Positions 47,701-59,714 are shown, counted from the stretch's first letter. The stretch: 64,000 nt of DNA from Epinephelus fuscoguttatus (GCF_011397635.1 NC_064755.1:18335282-18399281); one strand, 5' to 3'. The notes: generated by a model from the letters alone, not told the origin. Numbers and translations: made by a program.

Positions 47701-50700
47701 AAGCTCAAATCATCTCAAACTGGTTTCTTGAACATGACAATGAGTTCACTGTACTCCAATGGCCTCCACAGTCACCAGATCTCAATCCAATAGAGAACCT
47801 TTGGGATGTGGTGGAACGGGAGATTAGCATCATGGATGTGCAGCCAACAAATCTGCAGCGACGACTTGATGCTATCATGTCAATATGGACCAAAATCTCA
47901 GAGAAATGTTTTCAGCACCTTGTTGAATCTATGCCACAAAGAATTAAGGCAGTTCTGAAGGCAAAAGGGGTCCAACCTGGTACTATTAAGGTGTACCTAA
48001 TAAAGAGGCCAGTGAGTGTATATTAATACGATGCTAGTGACTATTGACACATCTAGAGCTATCCTACGTTTGGACTGCTAGTGTATCAGTGACTTGAAAT
48101 TAGTCTCTTGTATCATTGTCAGTGGCACATGGAACTGAAACCATTGCACGAAAATGTGCACCAGTCATGTGTTTTTTATACAGAAGACAATTCTAAAACT
48201 AGAATAAGCACCTCGAGCACCAAGATTAGAGTATGACTTCCAGGGTTATGGTCAAAAACATGTTTTGTGAGGTCACAGTGACATGGACCTTTGACCACCA
48301 AATTTGAGTCCAAGTGGACATTTGTGCCAAATTTGAGGAAATTCCCCCAGACCTTCTTGAGATATCACGTTCACAAGAATAAGACAGTTGCGACGTCAAT
48401 GAGACTTAGAATAAAATGACATAATGTGAGTTAATATTTGACGGTTCACTTGTTATGAATGAGGCGCTTAAGTCTGTCACAGGTTACCATTTTTCATTAT
48501 CCTACAATATATCACTCGAAACGTTTGCATTTCATTCAAAGTAACAGTCACAAAATCTAAACAGAGTAAGAGCACTAAGGCGTACCACAGTGAATCTTAC
48601 TGTTCATACATTAAAGTCACAGTTTCTCACTAATATTATGTCCCATCCATCTTGTAATGACCCCTTTTTGTCCCCTTTAATTGCCTCTTTAAACACCTGT
48701 CTGTCCTCTCCCCTATGCTCCCTCCCTTCCACCCAGACGGCAGACTATAGTTATCGGGCTGCAGTGAGGGAGTTGGTCCCTCAGCTGTGTTACCTAGACG
48801 ATTTAAGGGTGGAGGAGGACAAGCTGAGCTGCGGCAGTGCCATGGGAGAGGACTGGGCCATTCTTCGAAACACCATAAGAGACTGCAGTTTCTCTCAGGC
48901 ATCTACTGAAGACGGTGTGTGTATGTTGCTTTGAGTGCGTTGATGTGCCAGTTAATTATAGCTGTGTATTTAATGGGCCACTCACTTTTTACTCCGTAGA
49001 ACAAACAGCAGACAGTGCATGTCCTTACAGCAGACCTGGGTCAGCCAGGCGCCCTGCTTCCAGCGGCTCCTACGTCTGGCCCCTCTCGTCAGCAGGCTCC
49101 AGACCCCATACTGGCTCCAGATCCATGTCAGCAAGCAGACCTGCAGTTCTCTCCCCTCCTGGATCCAGACCTGGATCTGCAGGCTCAGATCTAGCAACAG
49201 TGGAAGCAGAAACCAGCACCCTGACACATGGTTAGGCACATTGGGGGCATTGATGTTTCTACAGTGAGATCTTCTACATACAGCCACATTCTTTTATTTA
49301 AGTGCCACTTCCTTTTTCTTCTCTTTACTATCATAATTTACACATAAACTTTGCCAAGAGGAATCTTTACTCAACAGCGCCACCAAGTGGACTTTTTGTG
49401 TCAGAAAACAGTTTGACTGAAGTCCTTCTTTTATTCATTTTGTGCTCTTTAAAAATTATTTCATGTTTTTTGAAGGAGCTGGCAAGATCCTGTTCTGTGG
49501 AAACCTAGTCAAGGCTGTCCGAGCAAAGCGAGAAAAGTTGAGGGTAGGTGGTTTTTGTTGGAAGGAAAAATAACAAAATTTCCTCACTGCAGTGAAAAAC
49601 ATCTTGTTCCAGGGAACACAGATCTCTGTTGATCAGATCTCAGATGATTCCACACCAGTCTATCAGTTTGTGCATGCTGTTAGCATTTAGTGTCTTCTGA
49701 GAGGAACAACACGCTTTATGTGCTCTGGCAGGCCATTACGGCTGTCTGACACCACCAGCTCATCTCTTTAATGTCATGTCAGTATACACAGAAGGAGCTA
49801 ATTATTAGCAGGAGGACAGAAACCTGAGAGGACAGGCACGGGCGGTGGGAGGAGGACACGGGGGATGGAGATGTGCGAAGGGTGCAGCGGTGTCAGAGCA
49901 GCTTGACAGATGGGGCTCTCGCTGCCAATGCTATGTTATCTGTCATACTGGCGCATACACACCGCTGCTATCACTCTCTGCCTTCCTCTTACCTTCCCCT
50001 CCTGGTCTGCCTGCCCCTCCTGTGTTTACCCTCCCTCTCTGTCTAACCATTACTCTATCCATAATTAATGTCCTCAGCTCTCAGGCCTCTATTCTGTTAT
50101 GTTTTCTAGCTTCCTCTCATAGCTCCATGCTCATTCTCCTTCTCCTCGGTCTCGTAGACAGCACCCACCAGGTCTGCTTTCACACCCCGTGACCTGCCCA
50201 TCCATGTGCCAGAGCACACGTACGACCTTGAGGAGCCTGATGCGAGAGAACGCGGTGATGTGTTTGCTGAGCTTAGAGCTTGGAGGGAGCAGCACAGCAG
50301 GTACTAACTCCTTACACACTTCACTGCATTTCTCCTAAGATGGAAACAAACAGAATTATATAAAGCATTTATTTTACATCTTGCTATTGGAATATGATCC
50401 AGTCCCAATCCATGAGGCATCTCCTAACAGCTAATACGGATTTTAGAAGTCTTCTAAGTTTGCTCCTCGCCTCAGCTTCCTCTGTACACCTTAGAGAGAT
50501 GAAACTAAACATCTTTCTGCATTATTTTTCAGGCGTCTCCAGGTCATAGAGCAAGAACGATTGCCACAGGTCCTGGCTATCCAGCATAGTGATAAAGAAG
50601 AGGGGGAAGATGATAATGATGATGAAGAAGAAGGCTTTGGCGGTATGAAAAATGACAGTAGTGGTGAGGAATATGAAGCGGAGAAGCGTGGTGACAGCCT

Positions 50701-51715
50701 AGATACTGCCTCGCCAGATTCCTCTTTCCTGTCTCTTTCCCCAGGTCAGTTCTCACTGAATGAACGTACTGCTTATAAAGAGACTGAGAGAATTAATCCA
50801 CAATAACATCTGACATAACAAATAATATACTAGTAGATTACAAACTGTAATGGCAGCTGCTGAACCTTTTGTAATGATTCTGTTTTCAGACCCGCATCAC
50901 AGAGAGGCCTTATCCCCCGAAGTGGCTCAGCTGTCCCTGTCCCCAGACGCCACGCTGTCCCCTTCACCCCCTCTCAGCGCCACAGCAGCTACTGGTAATC
51001 GCAAACCACCGGGGATCCGCGCACGTAGGCTTCGACTCAGCCAGACCAACTCAGATTATATACCTGATTTCAGCAGAGAAGGGCGCTCCCCAGGGACAGG
51101 TACAAGCACGGAGCAGATGCTCCAGAGGGTCCAGCAGCTGACCAGAACTAATGTGCCTCTGTTGCCCCCACCTGCACACATACCCCGCCCACCTCCAACA
51201 AATGCCCTGGGTGGAAGGCTCATGAATTCATGGTAATGCATCATTAAAAGCTACTTTTATAACCCAATGTGTATTTATACAGTATAAAAAACAATAGATT
51301 TTAAAGCTCCTGTATTGTATATTTATTAAAAAATACTGAGTTGAACTGGTGATTCAAATAAAAACCATTAGTCAGTGTGTAAAAAGGATGGTTGTGTGTT
51401 TTTTGAAAAGCATGACGTGATCATTTAGGAATTAAATTCTTCAACTGATAGGGACCAGATGTTAATGACTAATGTCTAACAGTTTAAGTTTATTATTCAT
51501 ATCAGGTGGTACTAAAGAAAGATTTTCTCTCTTTCAGTGCTGAGATGGACTTACCCAGCATTCAGTCTGGCAGCAAGCATCCTCAAACTCCTCAGACATC
51601 CAAACCAGTGGACAGACCAGCCATTACTCGCCCTCACACGGCCAGGGCAGCTCTACAGAAACATCACCAGCACCACATACACCAGCCCTGCAGGGGGAGC
51701 TCACACCCAGACTGA
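41776..51715 (+). CDS. lrrc56: leucine-rich repeat-containing protein 56, 12 coding exons
   Basis: Exons are 41776-41937, 42442-42529, 43150-43210, 44477-44573, 45162-45359, 48737-48914, 49000-49230, 49476-49543, 50158-50300, 50533-50744, 50890-51232 and 51538-51715. They sum to 1959 bases (652 residues), in frame throughout. LRRC56 (Chlamydomonas ODA8) is a ciliary protein needed for outer dynein arm maturation and transport with IFT. SDS22-type repeats span about residues 85-200 (LQVLWMSRCSLQDLDGI, LYVAYNNVSDLSQV, LQLLDLEGNDVDDL, LQTLTLEGNPVC), followed by a cap (YSYRAAVRELVPQLCYLDDL). A Ser/Pro/Arg stretch with GSRP-type repeats covers residues 262-338. A conserved segment THGAGKILFCGNLVKAVRAK is followed by an acidic run (residues about 430-445) and a Pro-rich, His-rich end. 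The last junction at 51232 avoids a TAA that read-through of exon 11 would meet at once. The start is the first ATG after the acceptor at 41761. The protein is longer than human LRRC56 (542), mainly C-terminally. Confidence 0.92.
44620..44827. mobile_element. insertion with exact 14-bp target duplication in lrrc56 intron 4
   Basis: The direct repeat GGGGGTAAACGAGT lies at 44606-44619 and again at 44828-44841. The 208 bases between contain an internal A-rich run (44688-44702), the words ATGCCAGCACTCACAAATG and GTTTCGACAGAAAG, and a T-rich right end. The duplication length fits target-primed retroposition, but neither strand ends in a normal 3' A tail. The family was not identified with confidence; similar words recur in teleost repeats. 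Confidence 0.7.
46813..48020 (+). mobile_element. Tc1/mariner-type DNA transposon
   Basis: The terminal repeats are TACACTAACCGGCCACTTTA at 46813 and, on the - strand at 48020, TACACTCACTGGCCTCTTTA. Both continue into an ATTA(A/G)GTACACC block. The element is about 1.2 kb and sits in lrrc56 intron 5. TA is present at each tip, as expected for Tc1. It carries one transposase frame in the + direction. The terminal repeats differ at only a few positions, suggesting a fairly young copy. Confidence 0.92.
46962..48026 (+). pseudogene. Tc1-like transposase, interrupted by in-frame stops
   Basis: The frame starts MGKKGDLSDFECGMDVGA. It includes an N-terminal helix-turn-helix region (ETGDLLGFSHTAISRVYRGW) and the DDE catalytic domain with Asp in IAWSDESGF, Asp in YFQQDNAPCHKA and Glu in PDLNPIENLWDVVE. 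One reading frame runs throughout, interrupted by three stop codons at about 47127, 47277 and 47463. No frameshift was seen before the C terminus. The helix-turn-helix appears a few residues shorter than the family form I recall. The C terminus runs through the inverted repeat to a stop at 48024-48026. It cannot encode a full transposase. Confidence 0.85.
48240..48400. repeat. dispersed teleost repeat fragment
   Basis: The words CTTTGACCACCAAATTTGAG, GTGCCAAATTTGAGGAAATT and TCTTGAGATATCACGTTCAC match a very common fish dispersed repeat by recollection. The ends are indistinct. It lies in lrrc56 intron 5 downstream of the Tc1 element. Confidence 0.5.
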
Positions 51716-52525
51716 CACCAGAACAGGCAGATGTTCAGTTGCCTGGCCAGTGATCAGCAATGTGACTGTGACATACCATTAAGAACAGAGTAGCGGCATG
51801 GAGACCACAAAGGGGTGTTCCCCATGTTTGCTCGCTCACACCGTGCTTTGAGGTGTGTTGGAAAGACCTGTATTTTGCCATATGATGTTCTCTCTCTGTT
51901 TTGAAGATATAGAGGATAGTGAAAGCATTCCTATAAATGTTGGGACTAACCTATATAACAACATCCAGTGAGCTCTCAACTCATAGTGCTCTAACATGAG
52001 TAACTGAGTAATTAACACAAGTAACAGTGTAACTGGAGGACTTTCTATGCTGATATAGTGTTTAACTATTTAACTTTGATACAACACCTTGAAAAATATT
52101 GATATTTAATTCCGATTTTGATAACATGGGGAAAAATTGACATTGAGGGTATAAAATATACATATTTTTTTTAATTAAAAGATAAATATAATAAGGTTAT
52201 ATAAGTAGCAGAAAACAGCAGAAAGACTGTAGTAAACATTAACGGTAAGAGAGAACCAGAAAGCACAGCTGGTATCAGTGTAGTGATACTATGGAAAATG
52301 AGTAATTAAACAGTTTTAAATATTCCAAATCAATATGTATTGGCAAATTGATCTTTTTGACAACACTACTCTTGATGCGACTGAGTTACTGGCTTTCTAA
52401 TGGCGGTTTTAGCTTGATGAAAAATAAGGGAATGTGACTAATATCTGACATTTCTCAGGGTTAAGTATTGAATTATTATTACTGCTTTGTTGTGTTTTAC
52501 TAAATAAAAAAAAATCTTTTAGCAA
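51716..52525 (+). other. lrrc56: lrrc56 3' UTR
   Basis: About 0.8 kb follow the TGA at 51713-51715 up to an AATAAA at 52503-52508. The second copy of the AGTNNTGTCA-type element (about 52070-52368) lies inside it. The exact transcript end is inferred. Confidence 0.45.
52070..52368. mobile_element. short inverted-repeat element, copy 2
   Basis: This is collinear with the element at 33642-33947. Shared blocks include GATAC(A)ATACCTTGAAAA-like, ATGGGGAAAA, ATTGAGGG(C/T)ATA, AGCAGA(G/A)AACAGC and the end TTTTTGACAACACT. The left terminus is degraded. It contributes to the inferred lrrc56 3' UTR. Confidence 0.6.
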
Positions 52526-52620
52526 TTTTAGATTCTTTTTCTTCAAAACTGAGCCGCAATGCTGGTCACATCTAAAGAATAATTTCAGCTATGGTTTCCT
52601 ACAAGTCTTTTTTGTCACTC

Positions 52621-53260
52621 TTTTTTTTTTTTTTTTTCAGAAACAGAGAACATAAGGTCATCATGGGTGTTACAAGGTCAAATCACAGTGCGTTTTTCAC
52701 ATACTTTTTTTCTCAACGGTGTCTATACACAATCCATTTCTCCCAATAATTTGTACACTTTCCATCTCAAGCCTTAAAATAAAAGTAAGTCTTTCCATAC
52801 AGTATATTTTGTTTATAATCCCCAGCCACTGGGCCAGTGTTTGAGGACAAACTTACAACCATTTGCGTGTTATAGCTTTCCTGCTACTTGCCAAAAGTAT
52901 ATTTAATAAATATTTCCCTTTGTGTATAATGTAACAAAAGAGTAGACTAAATCCATCCCAATTATCTTATGAATCTCAGCTGCAATCTTTTGCCAATTTT
53001 TGGGCATTCCCAGAAAACATGATAATGATTGGCCAGTGAGGTTCTGCATTGCCTCTGACAAAAGCCCTGGCTCTGTAGGCCTGGTCGCAGTGCTGATAGT
53101 CTAGGGGTGATAGAGAGTTGCAGGCCAAACTCCCTCAGGGACTTTGAGTTTGCAGTAGTTGCCTGTGCCTCCCATATCTCTTTCCAGTCCTCCCCTCTGT
53201 AATTCGTACGTCTGATTCTTTCTTTCATTTTTGTTTAATATATTTTGAAGAATGATTCTT
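52621..53260 (-). mobile_element. 5'-truncated LINE, L1-clade 3' end
   Basis: On the - strand a frame at 53228-52962 contains CRTSLANHYHVFWECPKIGK, which resembles the Cys/His-containing C-terminal end of fish L1 ORF2 (pattern C-x(9)-H-x(3)-C here). About 320 bases further on it ends in an A tract (T run at 52621-52637 on the + strand). This gives the expected order: ORF2 end, 3' UTR, poly(A). Most of the element is missing. The upstream limit is uncertain. Confidence 0.6.
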
Positions 53261-55313
53261 TAAAATTGGATATTTCAGTACAATCTCGAAACTAACTTTT
53301 TAGTTAGTATCTCCCACTGTGTGCACATTTGAAAATATAGAAATTAGGTTGTGTTCATTCATCTTTAGGCTTTGAATTTTGCCATTGAAGTAGTCGAGAC
53401 AGTGACTGTATTGATAGTCATGGTGTAATAATCAAATTTTGCCACTTGAGGGCACTATCTGTAAACATTAAATCCATAAATTCACTCTTCAACCACCTTG
53501 GGCAAACAATTCCTCAAATCCACTACCTGGAAACACAGTGTTCGTTCTTGTGTTGCCTGCTTGTCCACATCTAAGGCAGAATTTTGCAACAAACACGCAC
53601 TAAGCAGGCCAGCTTTGGCTCTGCACACTGCTAACCCAGGAGACGATGTTCCATGATGTATTGACTGACACACAAAATGAGTAATGGAGTGGAACAAATC
53701 AAGTCCATTTAGAGTTCATATGTTCTAACTGTGACATAGCTTGTTGTTTTCCTCCAGCTATGGGAAATTACCCATCTATTGCACCATGAAGGACAATCTC
53801 AGACTGATTTTTCCTTGAGACACATTTGTGACTCTTAGTATCTGGGTGGATGAGGGCCAGAGCAGTAGCCACATCTAATGCCTTATTAGTTGTTAAGGAT
53901 AAAATGTTGTGAGTAGCAGTTTGTGTTGAAGATGTCACACTGATCTTAACAAAGACGTTTCCAAACTTGCCCGATCTTTTATATGAATAGCTGATGTGTG
54001 CACACACACTTTAAAAAGCATGCTTCAGCTCTGTTTATAGAAACAGGATGTAAATAAATAAGTCAAAGCAACAAGGCATAGGCAGTAATTAAACCTCGAG
54101 AGCACCACTACACCCCACCACATGGATTAGGAGACGTACACATGTCAGACATAGGAATGTATGATGTGTGTATAGCCACTCAACCATGTGACAGCTCTTA
54201 TGTAACAAATTGGCTCATTGTCTTACCTTCAAGCAACTCGCATAACTAACTGCATCCCCTTCGATCATCTTCCCTCAGGGCTGCTTCATTTGTGGGATTG
54301 CTCTGCTCCTTTGCTCCCTGTCAGGTGTTTTCAGCCACGCTCCAATCTCACTGGCACTATTACGTCTCAAGACACAGATGGAGGAGAGTGGAATGAAAGG
54401 AGAGGCCTTTTTATGGTGGGAAAGTGGGATAGTGTCCACCTACTCTCTCTGAATGGTCTTGTAATTTCTATGAAAGGGATCATTCTCGCAGCTGGTTGGG
54501 ACTGAGGACCTAATCTGGCCTGTGAGAAGCTTTCCTCCACTCCCCACTTATTACCAGATGATGTGACAAACCAGAAGGGTCTGGTTTTTCCTCTGTGGCT
54601 TTGGGATGGTAAACAGCTGTGAGGAAAGCTGGAAATCAGATTGTAAAGGAAAACAATATCCCCTAATATGTCTGATATGTAGTGAACAACAGTGTGGATT
54701 TCTCAGCATTGATTTATTTACCGTACAGCATTGTGACTTGCAACAGAGGGAATGGTTTCTTCTGAAAAAGCATGCCTCTGTCTCTGTTTTATTTAATGAA
54801 ACGCCGCTGTGTTTAGAAAAGCCAGGATCCATGGAGGTGGTCTTTTTAACCAAAAATCAAATTAAAAAGACAATTATAGCGCTGCAGTGCGACTGCATTA
54901 CAAATTTGCTTTGTGGTCCCTTTTCCCCAGAGATGATTGTAAAAAAACAGAAGGAGGATAATGTTATTAAGGCAAATATAATGGATAATAGAGTATGCAA
55001 CAGCAAACAAGTCCCTCTCTGTCACAAATACACACAAGGGGTAAGCACACTACATTCATTTCTGTCAGACTTAAGTGGGGGAAACTGTGTCAACACATAC
55101 TGTGAATACCACTAAGACAAATACCAGATGTGGCTGATGTGATTCAATTAAATTCGGGGATCATGTCGAGTAGGTTGTAGTTGCATTCCCCAAAAGACTC
55201 TCTCAAAGCTGTCAGAGACAGGAGGTGCTCATAATAATCTATCCACGTGCGATGCTGCTGTTTCTTCGTGTTGTAACTGCAGCTAACGAGATGGGTGTGA
55301 ATAAATTACAAGG

Positions 55314-55382
<69 letters not shown>

Positions 55383-57128
55383 CACAACTTTCTGATCCAA
55401 AGAGAATGCTCATTTAATTTTATCATCATAGGAAGCTTCCCTCTTGTTTTGACTTGTGACGGGCCACGTTTCCTTGCAGGCGTTGCAACTGGAAATACCT
55501 ACAGTATAAGTTCAGACAGGCCCCGTAGAGGCAGTTTGTACAGTACATGTAGGACCACAAGATACCGCCGGAAGGAACATTCCATTCAGTTCACCGTATT
55601 TAGGCGCCGTAACTCATTTACTCTTGACACTTTTGCAATCAAATGCAGATACTCAGTCCATAATGGTATTAAAAAGGAAAAAAAGTAATCACATTCACTC
55701 CTTCATACCTGCAGCTCTCTGAATTTTGTCATTGTTACCCCTCAGCAGTGTCAAGCACATATCAGACAATTGTTTTTAACTTAAATCCAACATAAAATTA
55801 ATTAACTTTTGTGCATTTGTGATTTTTTTTTTTAAATATAAAACAGATTATTTAAAGCAATGTCACACTGTATGGAGAGGTTATACCAGCAATAAGACCT
55901 CTGACTCATTGTTTTGCAATGCTAAATTGATATACCACAACTAATACTGCATTTTTTCCCCTCAATCTGTTTCAAGGTCGTGTGTTCAGTAACTATGTGC
56001 AGCAAGAGGCACTGGGGATTACCTGTTGTTCAAGACGAAGATAAGAAATGCTTTGGGACTAGGACAGAAACCTGTTTTCTGGCCTGCTAGTATTGCATAC
56101 ATGAATTTAATATCACTTTACCTTGGCATGCTTTCGGTAAAGAAAGACGAAGGCATAATAATGTGTTTAATAATCTACCTCAGCAGAACAAAGCAACAGA
56201 CAGCTGTTGTTGTTTTATGCTTTCTGGTTACTTCTTTTGCTATTGTTGTTTTCTCCTTAAAAAGTCTTGTTTTAGAGGAGTAATTGTAATTTGTGGAACA
56301 GGTTCAACATTTACTTTGGTTTTCAGTATGTTGGCAGAGCCACATGTCACCCCATAAACATGATTTAATAGTTTAGGGCATGTTTGACACAGGTAAATGT
56401 AAAATATTTTAACTGGCGTCCATTTTAATTGGATTAAGTGATATGATTTAAACTTTTAATGCTCTAGATTATTTTGTGGGTCATTTAGCTTTTCAGCACT
56501 TTATGGTGGATAACTGTTCAAGACATTTTTGATCACACATTCAAATATAAATGAGGCCTTTGCCAATCTCTTTGAGGTCAGTGATGGTTTATTCGTGAAT
56601 GATTTCTCTTCCTTTTGTTTAGGCAACAGCACTGACTTTATCAATGACAGTTTTATGTGATGAGAGGATGATTACAGAAGCAATTACACCCCTATGCTTC
56701 CAACACTTCCCTTCTTATCAAAGCTGAAACACATGTGGTGACATGTTGCATATTTTTAAGAGAACGTTCCCTGCATCTGTTTTTGTCACACTCTATCTCC
56801 TCATGGCCTCTGTGAATGATGTCAACTTCTCCAATCTCAGATCACATCAGATTTAGTCTGGGGAAGTGCAAGGAGGGTGGATTCCAAAGTGTAATCTCTT
56901 GTAATCAGTTACATATCCAACAGATAATCCAAGAGTGTGGCCTATTGTAATCCATCTGCTGCCATCTCAGTTAACCTACCTGTACTATAAAAGCTTCACT
57001 GTTCTCATAATTTGGATCAGATTAAGTCTACTACTGGCAACGTGCTGTGTGTTTGGGACTTTCTCAAGCTACATGTTGACACTGGTTATTATAATAGGTA
57101 AGGAAGTGGTTCTCAAATCAATAACGCA
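53261..57128. other. intergenic region, no recognised gene
   Basis: AT-rich DNA downstream of lrrc56 with a long (CA)n tract at 55316-55379. A 169-codon open frame at 54606-55115 (+) has no family resemblance, so it is not called a gene. No RNA gene was recognised. Confidence 0.5.
55316..55379. repeat. (AC)n microsatellite, about 32 units
   Basis: An uninterrupted AC/CA run of about 64 bases, the longest simple repeat in the window. Confidence 0.95.
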
Positions 57129-57731
57129 CAGGCGTCAAAGTCATTTCAGTTCAAGGGCCACGTACAGCGTAATTTGGTGTCAGTAGAGATCAAATTGTGT
57201 GGGCCGGACCAGTAAAACCACTGCATAATAACCCATTGATGTCAAAATCCTTCAAATGTTTCCTTTTATTAGTGTAAAGAAGTTCATTCTGAACATTTTC
57301 TTCCATTTACAAAACATATGATGAACAGCCCACAATATCCTAAGATAAATTAGGTCCAACAGTATGTCTCAGTTTTTCCACATTTTCAAGATTTTTCACT
57401 AATGTGCAAGCTATTGAAGAAGCAGGTTAAGTCATCCCTTGCCTTACAAACCATTTACAGTCTGAAGTTTTGTCAGTGCTTCAGCAACAGGGTTCCACTA
57501 ATACTGTTTTAAGATGGAAGTCTGATACAGATTATTTTACAGGCTACTAAAGCTGCTGGTTGACAATATTTTTCACATTGTTCAATATCTTTAAATATGA
57601 CCACAGTAGGTATTCATTGTTATTTCAGAGAGCAGTATTCTGATTAGGGTGGAAACACTTCTGTGGCAGCATTTTACATTAAGTATAATCACGGTTTAAA
57701 TTGCTCCTGGGCTGTATGTTTGACACCCCTG
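57129..57731. mobile_element. hAT-like element with CAGGGGTGTCAAA-type ends
   Basis: The left end CAGGCGTCAAAGTCATTTCA and the right end, on the - strand, CAGGGGTGTCAAACATACAG are inverted relatives. The interior keeps AAGGGCCACGTACAGCG and GGGCCGGACCAGTAAAA, words known from a widespread hAT-derived family. It is about 600 bases long with no intact transposase. The 8-bp flanks do not match clearly. Confidence 0.6.
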
Positions 57732-57894
57732 CAATAAAGTGTATGTTAGTGGGTGCTGTTAAAAAAATATTTAAAAAAAGATATTGACTATTTCTCCACA
57801 TTTATCCAGTAGCCTATAGTTTTATTGTTTCATGTTCACTTCATTTATTTTTTACAGAAATATTCTCACTTGATGCCTTTAATTTGTAACTACT

Positions 57895-58018
57895 GACCGG
57901 AAGCTGTTTTATATCTACTTCCGGGATAGCTTGACAACACCGGACTTTTGACAACGCGGACGACCAGAGGATGAAGCACTCGGTTGTCCGTCGTGTCAGG
58001 ATCGACTGCTAAACCCCT
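57895..58018 (+). other. candidate first exon of an unidentified + strand gene
   Basis: The stretch includes two ETS-type sites (ACCGGAAG, CTTCCGGG), then a CpG-containing leader ending AACCCCT at 58018 with the donor GTAAGTTG. This is the usual look of a housekeeping-type first exon. No protein start can be assigned. By human synteny (HRAS, LRRC56, then LMNTD2 and RASSF7) the gene could be a neighbour beyond the window, which is inference. Confidence 0.35.
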
Positions 58019-58478
58019 GTAAGTTGTTTTCACCTTGTTTTTATGTTTTCTGCCACATGAATGCGACATTAAAATGTTTTTAACATCGGTAACGTGTGCA
58101 ACAAGTGGTGGTTAGTGTGCTCAGAGCGCTGCACCTGCTGGGTGATGAGAGGCTGACGATAAACTGGATACTAAACTTTTCTCACCCACTCTATTGTGTA
58201 ACAGACAAGTTTTACTTAAGTTCGTCGACGGAGTTGCTGTTTGTAAGTTTGTTGGTTTCGTTTTCTGTTTTAATTAAATACCAAAATTGTAAAATATTTG
58301 TGGACTACGTTAGCTCAGTCACTTAACAAAATATGTTCAAAATCTAGTTAACAATATGCTAACGTCATTAGTTAACTCAGTTAAGTTGTTAATAATGTAA
58401 CTTAAGTAGTTTGGGTTCGTTCAAAAAACACGAATATCATGCTTAAAATTAAGTGAAATGAAAATAACATAACCTTGT

Positions 58479-58520
58479 CAACAACAACAACAACAACAAC
58501 AACAGCAGCAGCAGCAACAG
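58479..58520. repeat. (CAA)n(CAG)n trinucleotide tract
   Basis: About eight CAA units pass into four CAG units with one interruption. Non-coding by context. Confidence 0.85.
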
Positions 58521-58954
58521 CATTACAGATAGGCTACTAATTATCACCATCATCATCTGCTGTTTGTCAAATTGTGTCAGGATATATTATGGGTTTTTTT
58601 TTTTATGTTTTATTTTATTTTATTTTCCTTGTTTTCAACAACATATTTGCATTTTGGATTGAATTAGGATTTTTTTTTTTAAAGATTTTTTATTTTATAT
58701 ATTTTTTATAATAACGATGTTTCATTACGAATTGTTGTATCAGAAGAAAGTATTATTTTCAATTATTTCAAGAGTAATAGTGCATATTTGCTGCCCTCCC
58801 ATTGTTGATTAATTTTTGAGAAAACCTAAATTTTGCTGGATAAATAGATGGATTTATATATTGAAGAACTTGTCATTTAACTTACTTATGATACCGAGGC
58901 AGTACTTTACATTTTGATCTCTTCCTGTGTCTCTTGTTCCTCGTGTGATTCCCA

Positions 58955-59150
58955 TTTACTGTAGGGCTGGAAATCATTATTTTCACTACTGGTTAATCTG
59001 CCAATAATAGCAGTAATTTTATGTTATTTACATAAATCACTTAACTGATCCCCTCAGATGAGATGCTGGAATCCGATAATGTTTGGCGTTTTTGCTTGAT
59101 AAATGATTGAAATGACTGATTAATATGTGTATTGACTGACAAATTGATTG
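58955..59150. repeat. degenerate dispersed repeat
   Basis: AGGGCTGGAAATCATTATTT and TGGTTAATCTGCCAATAAT resemble the start of a very common teleost repeat recognised by ATTATTTTCATTATCGATTA-like words. It is strongly diverged and both ends are unclear. Confidence 0.4.
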
Positions 59151-59154
59151 CGTC

Positions 59155-59714
59155 TTTTTTTTTTTTTTTTTTACCTCCACTCATAAATATTTGTTTTTTA
59201 CCTTCAGCATGAACAAAACCTGATTAACCTGAACATTTAGCTCTCTACCCAAAACACCCCGAGCAGCATCCATTGGGGTGGAGGTGTATTTATTTACCAC
59301 ACATGTTCTGAATGCGTATAAAGACTTTTGTATACGTGCAATCACAACATTATGTCTGTCCTTGTTTACCCATCTGTCTAAATTTTCTTTAATCTGCTGT
59401 TCAGTTTTTGGTCTGACAACATATGCACTTTTCATCTTCCTTTTCTTGTTGGTCCCTGTAGATCTGTTGCCTGTCTGTTGTTTGTACTTCCTCCACTTCT
59501 CTGTTGTTTGTTCTTCTTTACTTTTACTTCCTAGTTTTTGTATTATATTATGTTGTTTTCTTCCCTTTTCTTTATCTTTCCCACAACACAGACTGACCAC
59601 AAGTGAATAGCTCGGCTTTATCAATGGTTTTTGTGGTCTCTTCGTGTCTTGGCTGTAGCATTTGATACATATTTTATGTATGTCTTTGGAAGCTGTGATG
59701 CTTTTCCATTAGTG
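59155..59714 (-). other. unidentified 178-codon open frame followed by an A tract
   Basis: On the - strand an open frame runs from just after a TAA at about 59715 to the stop ending at 59181. It includes a lysine-rich part (KSKEEQTTEKWRKYKQQTG) and the end VNQVLFMLKVKNKYL. Within about 10 bases of the stop comes an 18-base A tract (T run at 59155-59172 on the + strand), as in a retrocopy or LINE tail. I do not recognise the protein. It has no clear start codon. It could be a chance frame in A-rich DNA, a retroposed gene fragment or an element fragment. Confidence 0.3.

Noticed and set aside
50850-51236. lrrc56 ending at the TAA just after 51232
   Set aside because: A donor at 51233 and an in-phase acceptor at 51537 add a conserved-looking His-rich end, so the TAA is taken to be intronic.
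54606-55115. A 169-codon open frame on the + strand
   Set aside because: No recognisable domain and no splice or promoter context. The composition looks like AT-rich intergenic DNA, so a chance frame is likeliest.
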